Origin: Manis javanica
Lineage: Eukaryota > Chordata > Mammalia > Pholidota > Manidae
Reading direction: 5' to 3'
DNA: 64,000 bases
Assembly: GCF_040802235.1 (NCBI RefSeq)
Contig: NC_133165.1
Coordinates: forward strand, 18,881,623 to 18,945,622
Below the pieces are notes generated by a model. That model ran no database searches. It was not told the DNA's origin and saw nothing but the letters and a program-made list of their open reading frames with translations. A program made the translations under genes and the position numbers. Shown here one piece after another: positions 36,901 through 48,900 of the stretch (within the stretch, counting starts at the first letter, position 1; each line of letters begins with the position of its first letter).

Positions 36901-39900
36901 GGTTTTAGAGGGACAGAGAGTTTTTAGTTGAAGGAACAGACACCTATGAACAAGCTGGTTTGTACTGGCGAGACCAGCCACCCTGATTTGGGTGGACAGC
37001 ACAGGGTAGTGAATAATGAGAAAATGTAATCAATTGGTACCACATTTCAGAAGGTCTCAAAGGTTAAGCCAAGAAATTTATACTAGATGTAGCAGGCATA
37101 AGAGACCAGGGATCTTGAGATAGATTAAAAAAGAAGAGGATCACAAAGATGATAGTATCATTGCCGAAGATAAGATAATGGGAAATGAGCTGGTGTTGAG
37201 AAGTCAGGGAATTCATGGATTTCCATAGCCAGTGGACAGCAACTGGGAAAACTGATCTGATAAGGGAAAAGAGGGCCTGGAACCAGGTCAGGAACCTCCG
37301 AGCGGATATACTTCTCTACCCTTCAGACACCTGCACCTCTTCTGCATTCCTTCATTCCATTACTGACCATACCATCATTATCAGCCCGTCAAGTCTGGAA
37401 TGTCACATTACCTTTGATTCCTTCATCCAGTCTTCACTCCTTGGTTAGCATTTCCTCACTGTTAGACCCTATAAAGGTCTCTTCACCCTTCTGTCTTCCC
37501 ACCACCAGCCTTTTCTTCCTTTTAACAGCCTTACTGAGGAGGTATCATGACATACAATAAGTGGCAAGTGGTTATAGTTACAGTTTGGCAAGTGCTGCTT
37601 TGTATGCCCCTGTGAAAAATCACCACCCTCAAGATACTGGACCCATCACTCTCCAGTCTCCTCCTGGCCCCTTGTAGTTCTTACCCGCTTCCCCCCATCC
37701 CCAGAGCAACCACCGATCTGCTTGCTTTCTCTCTGCATTTGTATTTTCTATAACTTTTTATATGTGAATAACACAGTCTTTGCTCATTACTCACAGATTC
37801 CATATTTGCAAATTTATCTACTCACTAAAATTTTTTGTAACCAGAATCAATACTGAGCATTTTCTCAGTTATTCAGACATGGAAAGAGTGGCAGAAACTG
37901 AGTTGCCAACACCCCTGTTCCCAGCTGAGGCTGAGCATGGCGACTCTACCTTCTTGTGTCTCACACTTTCCTTCTGAATCTCATGCTATAATCAGATGTC
38001 CTTTTCGTGGTCTTTTTAATGCCATGTTTTCACATTTTTGTGCTTTGGGTTGGTGATTTTGCTCTTTAAAATGGTTCTCAAATGTCACACTGAAGTGCTG
38101 TCTAGGACCTTAAGTACAAGAAGGCAGGATATGCCTTACAGAGAAAGTACATATATTAGAGGAGTTTCATTTAGGTGTCAGTTCTGGTGCTCTTGGCTAT
38201 GAATTCAGCAGTAGTGGATCAACAGTATAAAATAAGGTGTCCTTAAACAGAAACACACATGAAACAGGGTTATTCATCAGTTGACCAGAATGTTGTACCC
38301 GTAGGATTGCAGGAGCCTAGACTTCATTTCCTCTAGGACAGAGGCTCCTATTTGCTGATTCAGTGTTCACAGTGACTTTATGGAACTAACTGCCGCAAAC
38401 AGCAAGATCCATCTGTAGTGTGCATACTCTTTAAATCAGGCTTCTTTCACTCAGCATAATTATTTTGAGATGAATCATGTAGATAGTTTATTCCTGCTTA
38501 TTGCTTAGGAGTATTCCACTGTGGATAGTCTTTTTAGTCTAATCTGACAATTTCTGCTTTTTAATTGGGTTGTTTAGACCATTTACTTTAATGTGATTAC
38601 TGACATATTTGAATTTTGGTCTATCTCACTATTTTCCATTTTTCCCATCTGCTCAGAGTTTCTTTTTACTTTTTCTCTCTTCTTTTTGAGTTTATTAACT
38701 ATTTTTTATGCTCCCACTTTGGCTTTTATGCTCCCTTTATTGACTTATTAGCTATAGCTCTGTGTTGTGTTATTTTGATGGCTCCTCTGGAGTTTACAGC
38801 ATGCATCTTATAATTTATCACAAGCTACCTCAAAATGTTATTATACTACTTGTATAAAAACCTTACAGTTGCACACTTTCATTTCTTCCTGCCTGGCCTT
38901 TATTCTGTTGCTAACAAACATTTATTGCTCTCTGTGTTATGAATTCCACCATGCACTGTTACTGTTTTTGCTTTAAACAGTTGATTGCCTTTTAAGGAGA
39001 TATTAGTAGTGCAAAGGATTGATATTTACCCAGATAGTCACCGTTTCTGGTGCCTGTCGTTCCTTTTTGTAGGTCCAAGTTCCCATCTAACATCATTTTC
39101 CTGTGCTTGGTGAACTTTAGCATTTCTTGTAGTGCAGGTCTGCTAGCGGTGAATCCTCCAGCTGTTTTATGTCTGAAAACATCTGTATTTTGCCTTTTTT
39201 TCCCCCAGGTTTGAGATACTGATATACATCACTGTGTAAGTTTAAGGTACACAGCGTAGTGGTTTGACTTTCATCGTGAAATGATAACTGCAGTAAGTTT
39301 AGTCAGCATCCCTCCTCTCATAGAGAGATAATAAAAGAGAAAAAAAGAAACATTTCCTTATGATGAGAACTCTCAGGATTCACTCTCAACTTCCCCATAG
39401 GCCACACGGCGGCATTAGCCACATCAGCATGCTGTACCTCACATCCCAGGTACTTCTCTTGTGACTGAAGTTTGCGTCTTTTGACTACCTCTCTCCTTTG
39501 TTTTTGAAAGATATTTTCTCTGCATAAAGGATTCTTTTTAAAGGTTTTTGTTTTGGTTTTTTTTCCAGCACTTGATCCACTGTGGCTTCACTGTCTTCTA
39601 ATTTGCATTGTTCTGACAAGAAATCTACCATTTGCTGTTCTTCCATATGCAGCGTGTCTTTTTTCTCTGGTTTGAAGGTTTTCTTTATGACCAGTTTGAA
39701 GTGATTTGATTAGTACATGTGCCTTGGCATACTTTTTTTCATGTTTCTTGTACTTGAGTTGGTTGAGTGTCTTGGATCTATGGATTTAAAGTTTTCACCA
39801 AGTGAAAACTATCAGTCGTTATTTCTTTGAATACTTTTTTCTGTCCCGTCCTCTCCTGTCCTTTAGTGATTCCAGTTACACTTACATTTGGCTGCTTGAA

Positions 39901-42900
39901 GATGTCCCACAGTTCACTGTTTTGTTTTCTTTTCAGTCTCTGTTCTCTCTCATTCTGGATGGTTTCTGTTACTGTGTCTTCAAGTTCACTGTTTTCTTCT
40001 GCAACATCTTAGCTGCCATTAATCCCATTCACACTAGGGAGTTCGATTAGTTATAGTTTTTCACACTAGGAGTTCGATTTGTGCCTTTATATTTTCAGTG
40101 TCTCTGCTTACCACGCTCAGTCTTTCCTGTAGTTTCTTGATTTATGGAATAATGTGCTTGTCTACTAATTGTATCATCTGTGTCACTTCTAAGCCCATTT
40201 GAATTGATTTTCCTCCTTACTATGTATTATATTTCCCTGCTTCTTTGTGTACCTGGTAATTTTTAGTTGTATGCCAGACACTGAGAACTATGTATTATTA
40301 TTAGGTGCTAAATATTTCTGTATTCCTGAAAACGTTCTCCAGCTTTGTTACGAGATGCTGAAATTATTGGAAACAATGATCTTGTTGGGTCTTGCTTGTA
40401 AGCTCTGGTAGGTAGAACTCTACCAGCCTTTAGTCCTGAGTACATTGTCCCCACCACTGAGGAAACACCCTTTTAACCATTCTAACCATTAACCCGTGAA
40501 CTACAAGATTTTTCCACTTGGCTGTCATGGCCATGATGCTATTCTATTCCCAGCCCTGTATGAGCTGCAGACACTTGACTCTTTATACTCATTTTGATCC
40601 TGGCTTCAGGTAGGTTTCTCACATGTGTGAGTACTCCACTGAGTACACAAGGGAGCCCTTTGCAGCTCGCCAGCGTTCTGTGTGGCTCTCCTCTCCAGTA
40701 TTTTGCCCTTCAAACTCTAGCTGCCTGGGCTTTACTGGACTCCCAGCCCCATGCTCAGCCTGGGAAGATTCCAGGCTCTGCCTGGGCCCCTTGCTCCCAG
40801 GACACGGAAATGTTCTCCAGGCCCTAAGCTGGGGCTGCCACAGAGCTCACCTCACTTGATTCTTGTCTCTAAGGGGTCACTATCCTTCATGTCCTGATGT
40901 CCAATGTCTCAAGAGCCATTATTTTACATATTTTATCCAATATTTTGTTTTAAGAAGGAAGGTAAATATGACCCGTGTTACTGTCTTGACCCATTATATT
41001 TTTGGTTCTGTAATTTCTGATTTTCTAAAAAGAACATTACTGGATTTTTGTTACAAGAAAAAAAACATAAGGTGGTTTACTTTTTCAATTCTTGTGTGTT
41101 TTAGAACATTAAGTCTAGCTGGGCCTTTCAGCTTATTTAGCTAATCATTAAAATGTGCATGCTTTGAATTTAGAATTAAAAAACAGCACAGATGAACAGA
41201 ATAGAAATGACTGAGCAACAGGGACTATTTCTATAGAAATATAGGCCTGGTTCTATATAGGGAGTTCTGTCCTGATTTCACACAGGCTCCTTGAAGCATA
41301 AAATGGGCCTCGAAGACCTAGCATCCTGTTATCCTCACTGTTCTGCAGCATTGTGACCATGAGGTTTCTGCTAACCTTATTCTTTTGGTCACTTAGTAAC
41401 TAGGCGTCCTACTGCATAAGAAAGAAATAATAAAGCATAACAGAGAATAAAGATTCTTGTACTTATTGCCCTAGAGCTGTGGCATAGAGGCCCATCTCAA
41501 TTAAGGTTATTATCTCTAAACGTGCATGTTGGGCTGAGCAGGGCTGGGTTTTCCTTTGATGTCTCTGCCCAAAGACACCATCTGAAATGTCAGGTCCATT
41601 CTAATTTGGGGTGAAGAGCATCTTGCTTTACTTTTGTTGCAGTTTAGGTAATTTTAGAATATTGGATTCAGTCTCACTTTATATTCATCTACTAACTCTT
41701 AAAAAATAAAAGTACATCAAAAAAACTGGGGTTTGAGACAAGGCTCATAAAATTCCTTTGATTGTGTTAGTTTTTAATTTATAGACTAGCTCCATTACAA
41801 TTACAGGCTCTCAAAACTATGTCTTAAAAAGCTATATAACAATACTGCCAATTCTCTCATTTATTTAGATGAAGAACTAGTGGATGTTACTGCATCTGTC
41901 TTACCAGAATTGCAAAGGGAAACATATGGCCATATTCAGTTCTGTGCAAACCAGAGGCTGGCTCGACATGGTGCCTTTAACACAGCTCATGCTTCTGAGA
42001 GGATCCCGAGGAACGTGAACTCAGAACCCAGCAGCCCATATGGAGAAGAGCAAGGTAACTGCCTTTTCTAAATCCATGGAACCCGTCAGTCACCATGCTA
42101 TTGTCACCCCACCCAGGCACTGGCATTTTAAAACAGCTCTTGAGGCCCTGCCTGTTTTCTCACTTACCTGAAGTGGAGTGGTTGTTAGAAATAAAGAGTT
42201 GCAGACTTCACGGGGAATGGCATGTCCCCCTGCCTGAAACTGATCCTAGTCAGCCTTGAAGATCAATTGGTTTGCCAAGGTTAGTCTGTGACGTATCTTA
42301 GAAATTCATCAGACTTACAAAGCAATGCTTACAAAACAAATCAATGCTTTGTTTTGTTTTCTTGCTAATAATTGAAGACACATGAATTCACCATTAACAG
42401 CTAGCTTCTGAAAATTGCTTGCTTTGAATCAAAACCAGAATGGATTTGAGGTAGTACTCTGATCCCTGAGTGGTGAATAATTAACTCTGCTGTATATAAT
42501 TGGTGGCTCTATTTGCAGACCTTCATTTTTCTTTTCAGGATCAGGTGGCTACTCCTTAGAAATTGGAAGTCTGGCAGCTGTTTACCGACAGAAGATAGAA
42601 GACAGTTCACAGTAAGTGGTCTTTAAGAACTCTGAGTATATTCTTTTCTGTTTCCTAGTGTCAACTTTGACCAAATTGAAATGCCATCCATCGATGGCAA
42701 ACTTCAGCAAACTTGTTTATAAGTCAGCCATTTGTTAAGAATTGTATAAATTTCCCCTTTGTGCCCAACACTGTGAGGGAGGTAACATCAGAGACACAAA
42801 AAGTATGAAAACCTTTCTTGGTTTCACTGGATATGACTGGTAATTGTAGGTTTGCTTTTGTTATGTAGCTGTATTCCTATTCTGTTAATGTGTGTATGCA

Positions 42901-45900
42901 ACTTAATTAGTAATTTGTTAAAACCTATACATGCTTTTGTTACTCTACAAGAGGTTATGTCAAAGAAATAATCAATCTTCCCATGTTTTCTTCCGTCTGC
43001 TACTTCTGTAGCTTTTCTTCTTCCTTCCTAATTACAGCCCTTTAGTAGAATTCGTGCCTCATATCGAAAATTACCGAGTATCATAATTCTTCCGAGTGGT
43101 AAAGATACCTCAAGACAATTGCTAGGCATAGAAGCCACAGGGCATAAATCTGCAAAGAAGTAAAAAGCTAACCTTTTCAAAGAATATTGCTTCTCTCTCA
43201 CTTACCAACTTTACATTTCCCTGTATGGCCCCGGAAGACGGCTGGTTAGCCAGAGACGGGTAAGATTCCTCAAGGGGGGAACAACCTAAGACAGGCACAG
43301 TCGCAGGGGGGCCATCAGGTGAGAAATTGGGGACCAACAGAGGTGAGGCTTAGAACCTCACCCCCCCTGTTTTAAGAGAAATCTTCTGCATCTATGGATG
43401 TTTCGTTGCCCTTGTCTAGCTTGGATTAATACTTAGTCTATAGGCACAGACCTGATCATCTACATTTGCCCTCTTACAGCACTAAATTATGTTTTCTACC
43501 TTTCTCTTGCATCTACCTACCACTTCAGCAGTTCATTTAAAAAAAATAATAATAAGGGAGAAATGTGGGATTCACATATAAATCAAGTATAAAAATCAAA
43601 TTAATAATCATATCTGACTTGATTGTTTATAGTTCATGATGCATGATCAAAACCGAAAGTTTCTGTGATATGACTGCCCTTGCACTGTTCACCATGTAAG
43701 AACTTCACTATGTAAGAACTTGTTCACCATGTAAGAACTTGTTTGTTATGCTTCAGAAGATTGGAGACTGTTGAGAATTAGGCTTGGGGTTGATTAATGA
43801 TTGTGCATTGAGTCCCCTATACAGAATTTTATTGTTGTTAACAACCGTTTGATCAATAAATATGAGAGATGCCCTCTCAAAAAAGTAAAAAATATGAAAA
43901 CCTTATCTCCTAAGCTATGAAAATTTACAGGGGAAGAAGACAAATACACTGAAAAAGACAGCTCAGCACTAACAGCACTGTGACACTGCATGATAACCCA
44001 TGAATCACTCTGTCGTCATCACGGCTAGCTCTGTGGACAACCAGGCACTGTTCCAAAAGTTTTATGTATATTAACTTATCTAATCGTAACAGCAGTCTTT
44101 TGAGGATGGTATCCCTATTTTACAGAGAGAAAACTGAAACCCAGAGAAGTTAGGTAACCTACCCCAGGTCACAGTGCAAATAAGTGACAGAGCTAGGATT
44201 CAAACCCAAACCTCCTGACTCAAAGTCTGGGTTTGATTTTGAAGGGGGTTATATATTATCAGAGGAAGCAAAGGAAAAGCTAAAGAGGTTTAAAAAAAAA
44301 ACCAAGAGAGGTTTTTAATGACAAATGTGGGAAGAAACAGATTGTGAGGCGGATGGATGGGGTGGGGAGAGCCATAAGCTGATTAATTTGGCCATGATTT
44401 GTCCGAATAAGAATGTAAAAGGAAATATCATTCCTAAGGAGGGCTTAGGGTGTTGGAGCAAGTAGGGCAAGTTGGCAACACTCTGTGAAAGCCAAGTGAA
44501 AGAATCTGGGTTTATCAGACAGATGGTAAAGGACCAGGATGGGTTCACTGGAGACCACGCGGCTGCGTGAGGCAGGATGGGAGCAGATGACAGCAGCGCG
44601 TGTGAGTCACTCTGGCCCGCAGGGGCTCAGGCCTGAGCTGAGCCAGCCAGACACGGGAATAAACGGAAATAGTGTAAGACAGTGAGTCGGCAAGACCCAC
44701 CCGAGGGACAGGGGCACTGCAGGGTGCCTGTGTTTCAGACGGTGCTGCTACTGTGGAGAGAGGGAGGTCAAAGGTGCAGAGGTGGGACAGGGCACACTAC
44801 TCTCGGGGCACAAGGCATTCCACAGAGCTGAGTGCCAGCGATTGCTCCTCCAGGGGAGCTGAGATGCAGACTTGCCCCTGTAGCTATTGTGTTCCACTCT
44901 GTGTACCTGCAGTCAACTCTTCCAGGGCCCAAGAGCTCACGAGCAATAGCGCTATCAGTACCATACTAACACTTTTTTTTTTTGAGAGGGCATCTCTCAT
45001 ATTTATTGATCAAATGGTTGTTAACAGTTAACAACAATAAAATTCTGTACAGGGGACTCAATGCACAATCATTAATCCACCCCAAGCCCAATTCTCATCA
45101 GTCTCCGATCTTCTGAAGCTAACTAACACTTTTGAACACTTTCTGTTGTTACTAGATGTTAAAGTTGACTTTTCTTGTTATCTCAATTTCTGCTGAGACC
45201 CCAAAGCCAGACAAGTACGTGAAAAGAGAGGCCACATTCTAAAGAGAAATGTAAGAGTATATATCAATTTGGGCACCAGACCGTCTCTGAGCTTCAGTTT
45301 TCCTCCCCAGTAAACAGAGGAAATGAGAATTGCTTCCATTACGATAATAATATAAATCATTATAATATTAGGCTCATCATCATTATAGCACCCACGGTAA
45401 GCATACGCTGGTAAGAGCTATGTACTGGGTAACCGGTAACTATCGGATGCGGAAGAGGCAGAGGAGGAGCATTAGCTCTAACCTGAGGTGCCCCTGAGAG
45501 CTCATCCCCGCCGCCTCTCAGCTCCTCATCAGCCCTAATCGTCCATCGGGTTATGTGGCTGTCTGCCTCTAGGGTCAGCTACCATGTGCTTGGGGAGTGG
45601 ACCTTGATACCAGCCTGAGCAGTGTTCTCTCCGCCTTCCGGAAGTCTCCCTTCAGAAAAGCAGAGTTAGGAGCCACTCCAGCGTGGTAACTGGGTGATCC
45701 CCATTGTGTTTCTTTTCATCACAGGGGGGAGACCTTTGCCAGCAAGAGAATGACACCTCTGCCACGCAGCCTGGGCCCCACTACCCCTTGCCCCACCCCC
45801 TCTGTTGACTCAGAACATTGCGTTAGCCCTTTTGCCCACCACGTATTCTCTGTGGCTCAGACGGACTCGCAGGCCTCCCAGCAGAGTGGTCTGGAGGGAC

Positions 45901-48900
45901 AAGCAGGTGTGTCAGCCGCTTCTGTGGCCTCAGACGAGGAGACCCTCACGCCGGCCCTGCTGGCCGGCCAGCCCTTGGTATATGTGCCCTCCACCTCGCT
46001 GTTCATGCTGTGCAGGAGCCTGCAAGAGAGGCCGGCCCCAGGGTCAGAGAGGGACAGCGGAAGCTTGGAAGTCACAGCAGCACAGCCGTCATCCCCACCC
46101 TCAGTCCAGAAGCGCCTTGGCGAGGAGAGGAAGCCCCATGAGGAGGAGCCAGTCACTAAAAGACAAAGTAGGGACAGAGAAAGCCCTCTGTCCCTCGTCA
46201 TACCCAAGGTAAGGGAGTTCAGGTGGACGGGCTCTGGCGTCCCCACAGCCCAGAGCTGCTTCTTAACAAAGGTGCACAGATAGGAATAAGCTACTGACTC
46301 TGGAATATGAGGAGTGTCGAACTCCACTTGTATGAAGCCGAGGGCTGGTTCTCCCAGAAAATCTTGCCATCAAGTATTACTGAAAGAAAAGTAAGCAATT
46401 TTTATAAAAGTCACACTTTGCATAAAACTCTGAAAAGTATAAAGAAAAAAACACTACCCATAACCACACCACATGGAGGCCATCACTGCTAACGTGTACA
46501 CAATCCTCCCAGTCATTTTGCTGTCCTTAAATAATCATCTTAATCCAAGAGGCACCTGACTTGAGAGGCAGGACATGAGTGCTGTGGGCATCAGTGCCTG
46601 CCAGTTCTCTGCTCAGAGATCCCACTTCCTTAGCTATGAAAGGAAAAGAACGAAGAGGAGCTGCCCATGTCTCCCACTTGGTAGCCATTCAGAGGTTAAT
46701 GGGATGTGACCATGAAACTCGCAGAAGGAGAAGCATTGTCATTTCGGCCGTTTGCAGGAGTTCAGCTAGGCATGCTTCACGGACATCAGTCCATTCATCT
46801 CAGACCCTTTCTCTATTCCCTTCGCTTGCCAGAATGAGTTTTTCTAGTTTTGTCCCTAGCCTGAGATTGCAGAACAGAAGGGAAAGACCGATGGTCTATG
46901 TCTCAGCCACTAAGGTGACTTTGGGCTGGTGCCGCAATCCTTATTAGGCCCCTAAACGATTGTGACATCAACACCCTTTATATGTTAGTGACTCAGAAGT
47001 TTATTTCACAATCTGAATACCATGGCTAGTTCTCCATTATGTAAAATCTCCATCATCTCTGTGCTTAAGAGTCAGAAGCCTACAGAAGTACATGATGTGA
47101 CATCGATTTTCAGACCATTCCTCTAAATATGACTGATACACAAAAGTCAGTGTGGCACATAGCCACATGTGACCTTTCTGCTCATGTTAGCTCTTTTGAG
47201 AAAGCTGTTAAGATTTACTACTGGGGTTTTGACTTGCTTTTCTGGTTCCTGGTTCGGCTGTGTTTAGAAACCCTCAGATCCCACCAACACTGCCTTTCCC
47301 AAGACCATGGGTGATGGGAAGTCCGTGCACCTTGGTGATGCTCACATGAGTGGCCGGCTCCCTGCTCCAAAGGAGGCTTCGGGAAAGGCCACAGCAGATG
47401 GCCTCATTTCTTCTGACTGGGGAAATCCTTCAAGAAATCCTGAGATTGAAAAGTCTTCAAAAGATGGAGAAGACATCAAAGATCCTTCTTTGCTGCAGTA
47501 CCTCTATGTGCCGTCGCCAGCTGGTAAGGGATGGAATCGTGTCTCAGAGTCCCTTAGACCAGGCAGATCATAAACTGGATCTTAAAAAGTTTTTGTCCGC
47601 GTCCTCTGACCAGAGTGGGCCCTTGAGCTGCTGTGTAGAGCCTCTGAGCCGCTTTGACCCCTTGTTTCTCCATCTGGGAGGTGATGGTGGAGGCTGCTTT
47701 CTCTCTCATCTGTCTCAAGGATAATGGGAAAATAATTGGGGCAGGGCTTGTTTGTTTTTAATGCATGAAACTTTATTTGGTAAAAAGACAATGAATTCAA
47801 AAGGTGATTCTGTTTCTATGGTCCAGCTGAACCTAGCATTGGCTCGGTTTAATAATATGAACCTGTTGGCAACTGTGTTGCTATAGCTCACTGATCTCTT
47901 GAATATCCAGAAATACGGTGCATGTCATTGTGGGTCCAGACCTGGAGTGAGAAGGCTGGATGTTCAAACCACTTACTACCTGTGTGAAATTAAGACTCAG
48001 CCTCCTCGCTGGTGTAACAACTATAATAGCAGTAATAGCACCTGCTTTATGTGGATGCTCTGAAAATTAAATTAAATTTAATAATACATCTAAAGCACTT
48101 AGAATAATAGTGCCGACACTTAGTAAGACTCAGTAAATGCTGTTACTATCTTGAAATAAAGCAGAAATATAATAGATACCTAATTTTTGAGATACGCAAT
48201 GTGTACATGAAGCTGCTCTTACTGCAACAAGACTTAAATCAACTTTTTCCAATTCCTTTTCATTTGACAGGTTAGGTAGGTACTTACTACTCACTTATCT
48301 AGAAAACACTCTTTATTCTTTTAACAAATATTTTTGAGGGCTTAATCTCAGCATGATATGAGTGTTGTGGATACACCAGCAAAAACCAGACTCACTCCTG
48401 CTGACGGAAAGTGAGAGCCCAGCGCAGGGACTGGTGGTTTCTTCTGGGGTGGGGACCCTTTGACACTGTGGTGAGGCCCACAGATTCCTCCTCAGAATGT
48501 TTACAAAATACATAGAACTAAATACATAGGATTGCAAAGGAAGCCAATGTTACTGAAATTCAGGTAGAGAAATAAGTGTTTTAATTATAGTGATATAAAG
48601 ATCTGACAGCGAGCCTAGTAACCTCATAATTTTGAAGTCTCTGTGAGCTCAGCAGGCCGTGAAGAAGCCTGCCACAGCTGTAATGTTGTGTGAACAGATC
48701 TGCTCTCTACTCACGACAGTCAGGATGCTATTGATAACATTGTAATTTGTTGCCTGTGATCTGAAGGGGGGAAATAAAAATTCCAGCTGGAAATGCTTCA
48801 GATTAGATATGACTTCTCTTCCAAGTTGACTTTCCTCCTCAATTTGGGTTCAGCGTAGCTCACATTCATCAAACCCTCTAAGGAGCCACCAAATTATCCC

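Larger units (their letters stand above)
35576..41868 (+). other. E2F7 intron 7
   Basis: About 6.3 kb. Contains an L2-like piece (36440-36760) and a long antisense old-L1 block with a nested insertion (37500-40330). 40340-41860 looks unique, with no exon supported. Confidence 0.8.
42612..45724 (+). other. E2F7 intron 9
   Basis: About 3.1 kb. It carries two oppositely oriented copies of the retroviral-tail family (42815-43886 and 44973-45121) and an antisense MIR between them. 44240-44960 and 45130-45700 look unique, apart from a possible MIR near 45280-45420. Confidence 0.9.

Noticed and set aside
45857..46327. 156-aa minus-strand frame opposite E2F7
   Set aside because: It is the shadow of E2F7 coding exon 9, whose + strand frame is supported by homology and splice phase.
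46579..46947. 122-aa frame in intron 10 as an extra E2F7 exon
   Set aside because: No consensus splice sites in phase and no similarity to known E2F7 sequence.
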